From Pirellulales bacterium (GTDB lineage: Bacteria > Planctomycetota > Planctomycetia > Pirellulales > Thermoguttaceae): a stretch of DNA of 45,238 nt. Of the stretch, positions 33,801 through 42,177 are shown piece by piece (position 1 is the first letter of the stretch; each line of letters starts with the position of its first letter). The DNA is taken from positions 1 through 45,238 of the forward strand of contig JAFGRD010000160.1 of assembly GCA_016935315.1 (NCBI GenBank), read 5' to 3'. The translations under genes and the position numbers were made by a program. The notes beneath the pieces are model-generated. The model made no database searches. It was given only the letters and a program-made list of their open reading frames with translations, and was not told the DNA's origin.

Positions 33801-34758
33801 GGCCGGCAAGCCGGTCAGCGTCGAGGCCTGGATTTACGCCGAGAAGCCCGGCGGCGTGGTGCTCGCCCGCGGCGGCGGCGTGCAAGGCTATACGCTCTAC
33901 CTGCAGGGCGGCCGGCCTTGTTTTGCCGTCCGAAGCGGCGGGCAACCGGAGGTGGTCACGGCCCGAGAGAAGGTTGTGGGGCGCTGGGTCCATCTGGCCG
34001 GCGTCTTGACCGGCGAGCATGCCCTGGAGCTCTACGTGGACGGCAAGCTTGCCGCATCGGGCCGGGCCTCGGGGCCGGTTGCCGCCGATCCCCAGGAGGC
34101 CCTGGAGATCGGCGCCGACGAGGAGAGCTGCGTGGGCGATTACGACGGCCCGTTCGGCTTCACCGGGCGGATCGACGAAGTGCGTGTTTACCACCGGGCC
34201 CTCGGCGCCGCGGAAGTCGCCCGGCACGCAGGGGAAGCGCCGGCCGGCGAGCCCGACGCGCAACTGGTCCTGGCCGTCTCCTTCGACCGGGGCAACGCCG
34301 CCGACGCCTCGGGCAAGGGGAACCACGGCCGGGTCGAGGGCGCCGTGGCGGCGGAGGGCAAGATCGGCCGGGCCATGAAGTTCGTCGGCGGGCCGAGCCG
34401 GCCGCCGGGATTCCTGGTCGTCCATCACTGGACGAGCGATCTGCCGCTGTTCGCCCGAGCCATGGTGCTGGCCGACACCACCCTCTTTCTCGCCGGCCCG
34501 GCCGATGTGGTCGACGAGGAACAGGCGTTTCGGCGGATCCATGATCCGAAGACGCAGCGGCAACTGGCCGAACAGGCGGCCGTGCTGACAGGCCGGCAGG
34601 GCGCGCTGCTCCGGGCCGTTTCGACCGCCGACGGCGAGAAGCTGGCGGAGCGGAAACTCGAGACGCCGCCCGTCTTCGACGGCATGGCCGCCGCCGGCGG
34701 GCGGATCTATCTGTCGACAATCGGCGGAAGCGTGTTGTGCTTCGCCGGCCAGCCGTAG
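30820..34758 (+). CDS. exported methyltransferase-like / PQQ-like beta-propeller / LamG protein
   Basis: The protein has 1312 residues. A Sec signal peptide (about 1-30, hydrophobic ILAAAACCAVGVI) precedes a class I methyltransferase-like segment (about 54-150) with the SAM-loop pattern VHVGCGDGRL (58-67) and the acidic HGLDAD (80-85). A first PQQ-like propeller follows (about 195-610, with LVALDAATGETV and LTALSAETGKVLW repeats). A second begins at WPTYRHDGARSGRA (645) and runs to about 975. A LamG/concanavalin-type domain (about 980-1139, WVHLAGV, ELYVDGKLAASG, IDEVRVYHRAL) interrupts the propeller, whose last blades resume at about 1200-1312. GGGAGG 7 nt upstream supports the ATG at 30820. 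It probably binds glycans or other surface polymers in the periplasm or outside the cell. The methyltransferase-like part may be structural, since SAM is not expected there. Confidence 0.82.
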   Translation: MTTKAGSGMGRLLGILAAAACCAVGVISHGGETDRDASARQTARAILAATQVPGGLIVHVGCGDGRLTAALRAGDGYLVHGLDADMGNVVSARKHIRSLGLYGKVSVDRLDAAHLPYVDNLVNLIVAMDLGAVPGDEVMRVLCPGGVAYVEKDGEWTKTVKPWPKEIDEWTHYLHDASNNAVAHDTVVGPPARMQWIGSPRYSRHHDRMSSVSGVVTAGGRLFYIFDEALPQSILAPPEWTLIARDAFNGTILWKRRIGTWHTHLWPLKSGPAQLARRLVTDGDRVYATLELDGPLVALDAATGETVRTYARTKATEEVILCDGVLYALVNDAAEKPDYDGGLRFQQAYGSRFWDEAQRQLVAVRAETGEVLWSSPQRVLPATLAADRQRVVFHDGGGVVCLDRDSGQTAWRSGPVPRAEEIRSFYLPTLVLYQDVVLFSGGETAGLQTGSWYTSGKDTLTALSAETGKVLWTAYHPPSGYRSPEDLLVANGLVWTGETTSGRAVGVFTGRDPRTGEVRCEFPPDVDIYWFHHRCYRGKATDNYLLMARTGTEFVDVRQEHWIPHHWVRGACSYGVMPANGLIYAPPHPCACYLESKQAGFNALAAATAGPRIPVDLVKRPRGERVKQVPATVPETSPETSPDDWPTYRHDGARSGRASTSVSAKLEAAWQAELGGKLSSPVIAGGKVFVASIETHTVHALDAASGERLWDYTAGGRVDSPPTIYRGRVLFGSADGWIYCLQASDGALLWRFRAAPIDQRLMAEEQLESVWPVHGSVLVHDGVLYCVAGRSMFLDGGLRLLRLDAETGRVLSETVLDENEPATGKSLQDYVSWLNMPAALPDILSTDGKLVYMRSQPFQLDGTRLPLEAMPRGADADQGAPPPTQRPEHAHLFSPTGFLDDAWWHRSYWMYGSRFVSGWCGYYLAGKAVPAGRILVFDDERVYGFGRKPQYYRWTTPIEHHLFAADRLPPAEDAAGTAPGGSRIRVAKAASLNPAGKPVSVEAWIYAEKPGGVVLARGGGVQGYTLYLQGGRPCFAVRSGGQPEVVTAREKVVGRWVHLAGVLTGEHALELYVDGKLAASGRASGPVAADPQEALEIGADEESCVGDYDGPFGFTGRIDEVRVYHRALGAAEVARHAGEAPAGEPDAQLVLAVSFDRGNAADASGKGNHGRVEGAVAAEGKIGRAMKFVGGPSRPPGFLVVHHWTSDLPLFARAMVLADTTLFLAGPADVVDEEQAFRRIHDPKTQRQLAEQAAVLTGRQGALLRAVSTADGEKLAERKLETPPVFDGMAAAGGRIYLSTIGGSVLCFAGQP

Positions 34759-34810
34759 TCCACGGAGCGGGGGACGCGACCCAGAGGAGAGGGTTCAGGC
34801 ACGAGTCCTT

Positions 34811-34826
34811 TTGATGTTTGCATTGT
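34811..34826. repeat. 16-bp tip of the palindromic element, copy 5
   Basis: TTGATGTTTGCATTGT is identical to the B-end tip of copies 1 to 3, after which similarity stops. It lies in the 98-bp gap between the propeller protein and the aminotransferase, 30 bp before the ATG of the latter. Its short length makes it either a relic or a chance match; the perfect 16-bp identity favours a relic. Confidence 0.55.
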
Positions 34827-34856
34827 CACTTGAGAACTCGCACGCACCGAATTGCC

Positions 34857-36200
34857 ATGGAAATCGAGACGATCTGGCTATCTGAATACGGCCGCGAGTC
34901 GAGCATTCCCGCGCCGGTCAGTCGCATGATGGCCGCCTTTGCGGCCGACTTCCGGGACGACCTCGACGTCAACCTGGGCGTGGGCTACGTCAACGAGAAC
35001 ACGATCCCGCGGTCGCTGGTCGAGGAGGCGCTGCGCGAGGTTCTGGCCGACCCGCGGAAGTATCGCATGGCGCTGAACTACGGCGGTCCCCACGGTTCGG
35101 CCAACCTGATCGAGTCGATCCGCCGCTTCCACCTGGAACGCGGCCTGGGCGGGCTGACGCCCGAGGTTCTCGGCCGCAACCAGATCGTCATCGGCCCCAA
35201 CGGAGCGACCAGTCTGCTGGAAGGGATCGCCCAGACCGTCGCGCCCGGCATCGTCGTGACGGCCGATCCCGTCTACTACATCTACAGCAACTACCTGCGG
35301 CGCATGGGTTTCGAGATCTGCGCCGTGCCCGAGGACGAGAACGGGCTGGACGTCGATCGCCTGGAGGTCAGGCTGCGAGCGCTCGGCCGGCGCCGCAGCG
35401 AGGTCCGCTGCTTCTACGTGGTCACGATCAGCAACCCCACGTGCAGCATCCTGACGACGCAGCGCCGGCGGCGGCTGGTGGAAATTGCCACGCGGCTCTC
35501 GCGCGAGCAGAAGCGGAAGGTGCCCGTCTTCTTCGACACGGCCTATGAAAACCTGATTCACGACCCGGCGGTCGGGAAGCCGCAGTCCGGGCTGTTGTTC
35601 GACGAGCTGGGAATCGTCTACGAGATCGGCACGCTCTCGAAGATCCTCGCTCCGGCGCTGCGCATCGGCTACCTGATCGGACCGGACGGGCCCTTCTTAA
35701 GGGCCATGGTCCAGAAGACGAGCGACGCGGGGTTCAGTGCGCCGCTGGTCACCCAGGAAATCGCCAGCTACCTGCTGGACCGTCACGTCGCCGGGCAGAT
35801 CGAGAGGGTCAACTCGGGCTATCGCGAGAAGGCCACGAAAACCCGGCAGTGGATCGACCGCTCGTTGGGACGCGCCTTGGCCGGGTGTACCGGCGGCAGC
35901 GCCGGCTTCTACTTCTACCTGACGTTCCGGCAGCTCGAGACCCACGAAGCGTCTCCCCTGTTTCGCTTCCTCTCGCGAACGACCGGCGACGCGGCGGTCG
36001 ACGGCCCGGCCGGCGCGCGAAAGCCCCGCGTGGCCTACATACCGGGCGAGTTCTGCGTCTACCCGCAGGGCGAGCTGGTCGAACTGGGCAAGCGTCAGTT
36101 GCGTCTCTCCTATGGCTTCGAGGAGCTGTCGCGGATCGATCGCGCGGTGGCCCTGATGGGAGAGGCGGTCTCGTACGCCGAGGCGTCGGGCCCCTCGTGA
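34857..36200 (+). CDS. PLP-dependent class I/II aminotransferase
   Basis: Fold-type I aminotransferase of 447 residues. Cofactor-binding residues can be placed: N193 in SNPT, D227 and Y230 in FFDTAYEN, the Schiff-base Lys262 in IGTLSKILAPALRIGYLIG, and an Arg in the same block. The N-terminal NYGGPHGSANLIESIRRF and IGPNGATSLLEGIA segments are typical of MocR/ARO8-like and alanine/valine-pyruvate aminotransferase subgroups. The substrate is not predictable. The start is the ATG at 34857, 31 bp after a repeat tip; no strong ribosome site is seen. Convergent with the ABC exporter genes. Confidence 0.88.
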   Translation: MEIETIWLSEYGRESSIPAPVSRMMAAFAADFRDDLDVNLGVGYVNENTIPRSLVEEALREVLADPRKYRMALNYGGPHGSANLIESIRRFHLERGLGGLTPEVLGRNQIVIGPNGATSLLEGIAQTVAPGIVVTADPVYYIYSNYLRRMGFEICAVPEDENGLDVDRLEVRLRALGRRRSEVRCFYVVTISNPTCSILTTQRRRRLVEIATRLSREQKRKVPVFFDTAYENLIHDPAVGKPQSGLLFDELGIVYEIGTLSKILAPALRIGYLIGPDGPFLRAMVQKTSDAGFSAPLVTQEIASYLLDRHVAGQIERVNSGYREKATKTRQWIDRSLGRALAGCTGGSAGFYFYLTFRQLETHEASPLFRFLSRTTGDAAVDGPAGARKPRVAYIPGEFCVYPQGELVELGKRQLRLSYGFEELSRIDRAVALMGEAVSYAEASGPS

Positions 36201-36238
36201 CGCATCGTGATCATGATTGCCCGGGACTCCCCGGCGCG

Positions 36239-37037
36239 TCACACGGCCAGCTCTTTGCGGCCGAACGCAAACACGGCCAAGACCACCAGCACCACGGCCG
36301 CCAGCAGCAGCCACCAGGTGTAGCCGGGAATCAGCTCGCCGCTGAGCGGGCGGCTGGCGCCGTAGCCGTAGAAGATCGACAGCTTCCGCCAAGGCCGAAT
36401 CAACTCCGCAATCTGGGCGAGCACGTTGAGGAAAAACGAGGCCGCCAGAAAGACCGCGGCGACGATGATCGCACTGCGACGGCGGCGCAGCGCGCACGAA
36501 CCCAACAGCGCCAGGCCCCCAACCACCAGCGCCGGCGGCACGGCCTGGGTGGTGGCCAGCATCATGCGGTACCAGGGCGGCTCGACGACGACGAACCGGG
36601 TCGCCGCCACCATTCCGAGGCCGGCCAGGGCGGCAATCGCGTAGGCGGCCACTACCAACGCCGCGTACTTCTCGACGACCACCCGCCAGCGTCGGATCGG
36701 CTGGGCCATCAGCAGATCGATCGATCGGCGCTCCTCCTCCAGGGCCACCGCGGCGGTGCCCTCGACGATGGCGAAGATCGACAGCAACAGCGGCAGGGAA
36801 TTGAGGAACTCGATTCTCATGAAGCCGTCGAAGGTCGTCACCGAGGGGATGTCTTCGCTGCCGATGAACGCCCGGATGATCGGCGAGAGCCGCTGAACGA
36901 CCGCGTCGAGGCTCTTCAAGGAGGCGTCGTCGCGGATTGTGGAGAAAACGTAGACGATCGCCGCCGCCAGGATCGCCAGCCCGATCCCCCAGGCGAGGAC
37001 GGCGCCCCGTGCATCGCGCAGGGTTTTCAGAAACACG

Positions 37038-37048
<11 letters not shown>
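36239..37048 (-). CDS. ABC-2 type transporter permease
   Basis: The 269-residue membrane subunit has about six hydrophobic helices, with the LLMAQPIRRWRVVVEKYAAL cytosolic stretch typical of ABC-2 permeases. The ATG at 37048 overlaps the end of the ATPase gene by 11 bp, so the two are translated together and form one exporter. A longer frame exists upstream but would lie inside the ATPase gene. The substrate is unknown. Confidence 0.88.
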
Positions 37049-37934
<886 letters not shown>

Positions 37935-38031
37935 CCTTGTTCCCTCGTGCGGTCATCGTTGCGTGGCTGCCGTGGACGACCGCGAGCCGGCGCGGCCCGC
38001 CGGGTCCGTCTGGACGCCCGCCAGAGTTCCG

Positions 38032-38718
38032 TCAGTCGCGGCTGCCGCCGCTAAACAGCATGATGTAGTACAGCAGCGTGAGAATCGCCTGCAGCGTGGC
38101 GGCCACGTAGGTCATGGCGGCCGCACTGAGGACCGCGCTAACGTGCTTCATCTCCTGGTCGTTGACGATCCCCAACTCCGCCAGTTGGGCCTTGGCCCGG
38201 CTGCTGGCGTTGAACTCGACCGGCAGATTGACCACCTGGAAGAAAACGAAGCAGGCAAACAGGGCAATGCCGACCCAGGCCAGCGGCGCGTAGCCGAGGA
38301 TCAGACCGAAGAACAGCATCCACATCCCGGCGCCGCTGCCGAAACCGGCCGCCGGCACGGCCAGGTTGCGGACAACCAAAGGCGCGTAGCTGCGGGCGTC
38401 CTGGATGGCGTGTCCCGCCTCGTGGGCCGCGATGCCCACCGCGGCCAGCGTGCGGCTTTGGTAGACTTGCGGGCTGAGACGGAGCACCTTGTGGCGCGGG
38501 TCGTAGTGATCGCTGAGGCGACCGGGCACCTGCTCGATGTCGACGTTCTGCAGTCCTGCCGAGTTGAGAATATGGCGGGCTGCCGCCGCACCGCTCAACG
38601 GTGCCGCGTACCGCTGGGCGCTGGCATACGCCGACTTCACCCAGAGCTGGGCAATCAGCCCAAGCACCAAGGGCGGGCCGACAAGCATCCAGAACAACGG
38701 ATCGAACAAACCAATCAT
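38032..38718 (-). CDS. YugP-type neutral zinc metallopeptidase
   Basis: The 228-residue membrane protein of the zinc_peptidase_2 (YugP) family. An N-terminal helix (PLFWMLVGPPLVLGLIAQLW) leads to a domain with the HEAGHAIQDA zinc motif (about 99-108). Helices in the second half include YIMLF at the end. The conserved pre-motif VYQSRTLAAVGIAAHE and the later NLPVEFNASSRA segment match the family. AGAGGAG 7 nt upstream supports the ATG at 38718. Physiological substrate unknown. Confidence 0.9.
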   Translation of the reverse strand: MIGLFDPLFWMLVGPPLVLGLIAQLWVKSAYASAQRYAAPLSGAAAARHILNSAGLQNVDIEQVPGRLSDHYDPRHKVLRLSPQVYQSRTLAAVGIAAHEAGHAIQDARSYAPLVVRNLAVPAAGFGSGAGMWMLFFGLILGYAPLAWVGIALFACFVFFQVVNLPVEFNASSRAKAQLAELGIVNDQEMKHVSAVLSAAAMTYVAATLQAILTLLYYIMLFSGGSRD

Positions 38719-39092
38719 CGTTTCACTCCTCTCCGCCTCTTTCCGCTGCGCCCGGCAGCGGGGCGGATTGTTATTCGTCGGTGGCCTCGTATTCTTACAC
38801 TTCTCCGTCTCGCGACAATCCCCGCGCACGCGACTTCCGCCGATCGGCCGGAAGAACCGACGCTCGGCGCCGGGAAGGTCGCCCAATCTACACTTTATTC
38901 TACGCAACGGGGCAACAAACCGGTTCGTCTGCCGGGCGCCAGGCGGGGGCCACAGCAGCCGTCAGCGGCAGTATACTCCTACCACAAAAGAACTTCCGGC
39001 ACAACGGGGCTTCCCGCTGCTTTGCCGCCGACAGCCCGTTGGAAAAGTCGCCCCAAGCGGCCTTCCCTAAATGGGTGGATGGCGCTACATTG

Positions 39093-39195
39093 TTGGCGAT
39101 TGCACAGTCGATGCGCGAAGACAACCACCGGGAGCCCGATTTTTCCGGCCTCCCGTGGGTCGGCCTTGGTCATTCGCAATGCGAACATCCATCAA
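39093..39195. repeat. diverged full copy of the palindromic element, copy 6
   Basis: TTGGCGATTGCACAGTCGAT starts the A end. The inner arms CACCGGGAGCCCGA and CGGCCTCCCGTGGGTCGGCC are preserved, and the B end is GCGAACATCCATCAA with a 4-bp insertion. It is the most diverged full copy and the only one not touching a gene end. Confidence 0.8.
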
Positions 39196-39301
39196 CGCTT
39201 GATGCAGGAGGCCGGCGCGATCCCGCGCCCGTATGCCGAGCCGCGCCCGTAAGGAAGCGGCCCCCCAACGCCTGCCGCACCACGCTTCCCACTCCCTAAC
39301 G

Positions 39302-39347
39302 GTCGCGGCTCGGTTTCTCCCACAGTCGCGGCTCCGCTGCTCCCACG
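39302..39347. repeat. 23-bp tandem repeat, two units
   Basis: GTCGCGGCTCGGTTTCTCCCACA-type units at 39302-39324 and 39325-39347. The same unit recurs four times at 41767-41858, and the preceding 18 bp (39284-39301) are also identical to 41749-41766. It lies just downstream of the GNAT gene on its strand. Confidence 0.8.
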
Positions 39348-39370
39348 GGGCCGCGGTGGATGCGATTGCC

Positions 39371-39928
39371 CTACGAGTTCACGCTGAACCTCTCGATCGC
39401 AGTTCGACAGGATCCGGAAGTTCGACGAGGATCTGGAAACACATCAATCAACTGGAAACCAGTCTTCCGCATCAGTGCCTCTGATGCCCTGTTTTCTTCG
39501 TGACGTTTGGCGTATATGCTACTCACTCCATTCTCCGCAAGTACAGCTTTGGCGCGCTCAAGCAATTGCGTTCCGATACCACGCCTGGCGAAATCTGAAT
39601 GGATGAGGGCCTCCACGATGTAGCCTGTAGGTTTCTGCGTCGACGTCGCCGACTCGTATTCGGAGTAGAAACTGCCCATGGTGAATGACACCATGCCCAC
39701 AAGCATGCTTCCATCAAATGCCAGCAGTGCGTGGTCCGTTCCCGAGGCTATGTTAGCCAGGTGTTTTTCGAGGTCTTCTCTTGGAAACGCATTCCATTGA
39801 GTTGTGCCATGATCGAGCACTAGCCGCCGTATTTCGTCAACATCTTCCGGTGTCGCACTACGTATCGGGATGTGTTCGAATCTGTCTGTTTCCAAGCTCA
39901 AAGCACCTGCCTCATACGGTAAAGCCAT
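39371..39928 (-). CDS. GNAT-family N-acetyltransferase
   Basis: The 185-residue protein has the acetyl-CoA-binding motif A (YIVEALIHSDFARRGIGTQL, with the RRGIG pyrophosphate loop) at about 108-127 and motif B-like NRASEALMRKTGF near 150. The leading IRSATPEDVDEIRRLVLDH is a typical first strand and helix. The acceptor is unknown. The GC content and codon use are somewhat lower than in the left part of the window. Its start codon is 10 bp from copy 7 of the palindromic repeat, so the original promoter may have been displaced; the exact start is uncertain. Confidence 0.85.
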   Translation of the reverse strand: MALPYEAGALSLETDRFEHIPIRSATPEDVDEIRRLVLDHGTTQWNAFPREDLEKHLANIASGTDHALLAFDGSMLVGMVSFTMGSFYSEYESATSTQKPTGYIVEALIHSDFARRGIGTQLLERAKAVLAENGVSSIYAKRHEENRASEALMRKTGFQLIDVFPDPRRTSGSCRTAIERFSVNS

Positions 39929-39937
39929 TTGCCATTA

Positions 39938-40036
39938 TTGACGTTTGCACAGTCAATGCGCGAGGGCGACCAACGGGAGCCCGACCTGTCCGGCCTCCCG
40001 TTGGTCGGCCTGGATCCTTCACAACGCAAACATCAA
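39938..40036. repeat. 99-bp palindromic REPIN-like element, copy 7
   Basis: Full copy and the best example of the symmetry: A end TTGACGTTTGCACAGTCAAT; reversed B end TTGATGTTTGCGTTGTGAAG; between them GGCGACCAACGGGAG pairs perfectly with CTCCCGTTGGTCGGCC around a small centre (CCGACCTGTCCGG). On the minus strand the TGA of the B end (40035-40033) is the stop codon of the small membrane protein. Confidence 0.92.
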
Positions 40037-40380
40037 TCGATGATATCCAAGAGAGACGCCACAGTGACACCGACGGCGCTCAACCATAAAAACGCAACCA
40101 GGCAAACGGCAGTAAACAGCGAGCCGCTGCTGCTGCGTAACGAATTCGGATACAGGTACAGATACCCTGTCATATAGATGGCAGGACCGATGCTCATCAC
40201 CATGCACGCGTAACGGGCCGACAAGTACGACGGGGATGCCAACAGAATGCCACATGCGACCATCGTAATCATCACCATTAGTGCAGCCTTGTATTGCTGG
40301 CGATTCCACTCCTGCTGGCTGAACCTCCGTTGGTGGGCTACCATCATTGCGTCGTCTGAATGCTCTGTGGATTTATTCAT
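40033..40380 (-). CDS. small three-helix membrane protein
   Basis: The 115-residue protein has a polar N-terminus (MNKSTEHSDDAMMVAHQRRF) and three hydrophobic helices (about 33-50, 57-73 and 87-108). No family is recognised. The ATG at 40380 has AAGGG seven bases upstream. The coding sequence ends DIID followed by a TGA that is the first TGA of the palindromic repeat, so the native C-terminus may have been replaced. Confidence 0.6.
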   Translation of the reverse strand: MNKSTEHSDDAMMVAHQRRFSQQEWNRQQYKAALMVMITMVACGILLASPSYLSARYACMVMSIGPAIYMTGYLYLYPNSLRSSSGSLFTAVCLVAFLWLSAVGVTVASLLDIID

Positions 40381-40526
40381 GCTCACCCTTCGATTATTTG
40401 TGCGCCCCAAGTTGAACGACAGGCGGCCACCCGCGGCGGCACAAAAGGCTTGATTTCAGGACCGACCCGATCCGCGGCTCGGCTGCAATCGATGGTTACG
40501 TGATTGGTGCGGACGCATCAAATCGC

Positions 40527-41531
40527 TCATTGGGCGATGTCGGACAGGCGGACCTGGGCCGTCCCCGCAGCCCACTCGGCCCACTTGAATCCAGTACCCT
40601 CCTCAGGCCTCTTGTGGCGGACGATTCCGCGACAACCGTCACCGGCCGATGTCTCCCAATCGATTTCAAAGTAGGCCAAAATGCCGCCTGCCCACTCGCG
40701 TTCCTTGGGCCATGTACGGGGGGGCCGTGTTCCGAGGAAATCGGCATAAACCAGCCAAACCTTGACCTGGCCGCGGGCAGGGTGGTTGTCTGCTTTGAGG
40801 TGGAGCAAGAACGGATCTGATTTCGCGACATGCACGATGGTTTGCAGGTCGGTCTTTGCCGTCCCTTCGGCGTGCCACTCCGCAGACACCAACGGCGCAT
40901 CCTTGGTTTCCGACGCCTCCGCCTTGCCGCGCGCGTCGTACTTGCGGATCAATACGGCAGCGAAATCATTGTCCACGTGTTTGCCGGGGTCAGTGCCACC
41001 ATAACGTTCAATTCGTTCCTGCCCAGGCAATCGCAACAGATACGGAAGGTTCGGCCACAGCCATTTCCTGTCCGCGTCCCAGACTCGAACCTCATCCATC
41101 CAAGCGATGTCGGCGAAGGCCAGTTCCGAATTCCAGAATTGACGATCCGTCTCCTCGGATGGGCGCGTAACCGTGACCACAAGCCGGACCTCTGCTCCGC
41201 CGCGCGCCACCTGCTTCGCGTCGAGAGCCAGACTCCCTCGCAGCAGCGGCTTGGCCGATTCCGGGGGATTGTCCCGCGGATCTCGCGGGGGCCAATAAAC
41301 ACTGAAAGGGCACACGACGCCATCGAGGCTATCAGCCGTGGTTGGCGTCTCCACACGATCGCAGCCGACACAGAGCAATTGCACACCGAGGGCGAGGGCC
41401 AACGGGATCGCCCTTCGAGAAGTCGGACCGACATGAGCAGAACTGGCAGCCACGAGCACTCTCCGTCGCTCACGTAACGCTGGGTCAAGCCGCGAACGGG
41501 CCACCCCGAAAACGGCTGAACCACTTACCAT
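40527..41531 (-). CDS. putative lipoprotein of unknown function
   Basis: The frame spans up to 334 residues. A signal-like stretch SRRAIPLALALGVQLLCVGC (residues 39-58) with a Gly-Cys end suggests a lipoprotein signal peptide, with Cys57 or so as the lipidated residue. The true start is probably one of the GTG codons shortly before it (about 41453) rather than the ATG at 41531. The mature part is rich in Trp and charged residues and has no recognised domain. It looks like a mainly beta-strand extracytoplasmic protein. The next gene to its right is the tRNA fragment, so the gene may be near the edge of the old chromosomal locus. Confidence 0.55.
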   Translation of the reverse strand: MVSGSAVFGVARSRLDPALRERRRVLVAASSAHVGPTSRRAIPLALALGVQLLCVGCDRVETPTTADSLDGVVCPFSVYWPPRDPRDNPPESAKPLLRGSLALDAKQVARGGAEVRLVVTVTRPSEETDRQFWNSELAFADIAWMDEVRVWDADRKWLWPNLPYLLRLPGQERIERYGGTDPGKHVDNDFAAVLIRKYDARGKAEASETKDAPLVSAEWHAEGTAKTDLQTIVHVAKSDPFLLHLKADNHPARGQVKVWLVYADFLGTRPPRTWPKEREWAGGILAYFEIDWETSAGDGCRGIVRHKRPEEGTGFKWAEWAAGTAQVRLSDIAQ

Positions 41532-41766
41532 GTCCCCATCTTCAGTTGAGTTGGACCAATCAGACCAGTCACGTAGTCACGTAGGTTATGCTTCAGCATA
41601 TCTAGATCCGCGATGAAAGGGAATCCACGGAGTGGAGGCCTGCCGAGGCATGACCCGTCGGTGCTGGTGGTGTCGGGCTGAGTCTATCGCCCAATCGCAC
41701 GCCTGCGCGACCGGCCCGCAGCCCGCCCAAACCCTCCTGGACCTGACGGCTTCCCACTCCCTAACG

Positions 41767-41858
41767 GTCGCGGCTCCGTTTCTCCCAAAGTCGCGGCTTG
41801 GTTACTCCCACGGTCGCGGCTTGGTTACGCCCACGGTCGCGGCTTGGTTACGCCCAGG
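41767..41858. repeat. 23-bp tandem repeat, four units
   Basis: Units GTCGCGGCTTGGTTACGCCCACG and variants start at 41767, 41790, 41813 and 41836. They are contiguous, with no spacers, so this is not a CRISPR. The same repeat occurs twice at 39302-39347. Confidence 0.9.
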
Positions 41859-41907
41859 GGGGCCTCGGGGTCCTTCGCCCGGAGGGTCCGACTATCGCCT
41901 CCCCGGT

Positions 41908-41950
41908 AAACAAAGAAAGCCCTTCGCAACCCGTTGCTGCGAAAGGCTTT
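41908..41950 (-). terminator. intrinsic terminator of the tRNA-Pro gene
   Basis: On the minus strand AAAGCCTTTCGCA and TGCGAAGGGCTTT pair over 13 bp with one G-T wobble, then CTTTGTTTAC. It starts 5 bp after the tRNA 3' end. Confidence 0.75.
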
Positions 41951-41955
41951 ATGAG

Positions 41956-42000
41956 TCGGGGCGACTGGATTCGAACCAGCGACCTTCTGACCCCCAGTCA
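41956..42000 (-). tRNA. 3' fragment of tRNA-Pro(GGG), integration site
   Basis: Minus strand, from anticodon loop to acceptor end: TGACTGGGGGTCAGAAGG, T-arm GCTGG-TTCGAAT-CCAGT, acceptor CGCCCCG and discriminator A. With an expected TCTGA 5' arm the loop CTGGGGG has anticodon GGG. Only three anticodon-stem bases remain on the 5' side, and the sequence then diverges into the promoter of the integrase gene. The D arm and 5' acceptor strand are missing, so it is not a functional tRNA. It is the kind of 3' tRNA remnant left at one end of an integrated element. Confidence 0.75.
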
Positions 42001-42003
42001 CTA

Positions 42004-42031
42004 TTGACGTTCAAAGCCGTCGTGCTATAAT
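42004..42031 (+). promoter_or_regulatory. strong promoter of the integrase gene
   Basis: TTGACG (42004-42009), 16-bp spacer, TATAAT (42026-42031). It begins 4 bp after the tRNA fragment, so the promoter is part of the incoming element, and transcription is directed into the integrase gene. Confidence 0.75.
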
Positions 42032-42132
42032 CATGCTTGTACGATGCTTGAACTCGTTATCTGACTTAATTTTACGGTCGAGACCGCCGAAGTAAAGGGT
42101 GGTTCAAGTATCGGTCAAACACGTCACGCATA

Positions 42133-42171
42133 TGGGACGCAAATGGGACAGCCTGAACCGAAAGGTGGGAC
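42133..42171 (+). promoter_or_regulatory. three TGGGAC direct repeats before the integrase
   Basis: TGGGAC occurs at 42133, 42144 and 42166 (spacings of 11 and 22 bp, i.e. one and two helical turns). The last is 7 bp before the integrase start at 42178. The helical phasing suggests a protein-binding site, for example for autoregulation or for arm-type integrase binding. Confidence 0.35.
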
Positions 42172-42177
42172 AGCTAA

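Larger units (their letters stand above)
38719..39370. other. 650-bp non-coding interval with repeats
   Basis: The stretch holds the upstream region of the YugP-like gene (ribosome site at 38726-38732), a diverged full copy of the palindromic element (39093-39195) and two units of a 23-bp tandem repeat (39302-39347). Reading frames across it have no support. Confidence 0.5.

Noticed and set aside
41767-41858. CRISPR array
   Set aside because: The 23-bp units are contiguous without spacers, and no cas gene is nearby.
41956-42000. Complete tRNA gene
   Set aside because: D arm, 5' acceptor strand and most of the 5' anticodon stem are absent.
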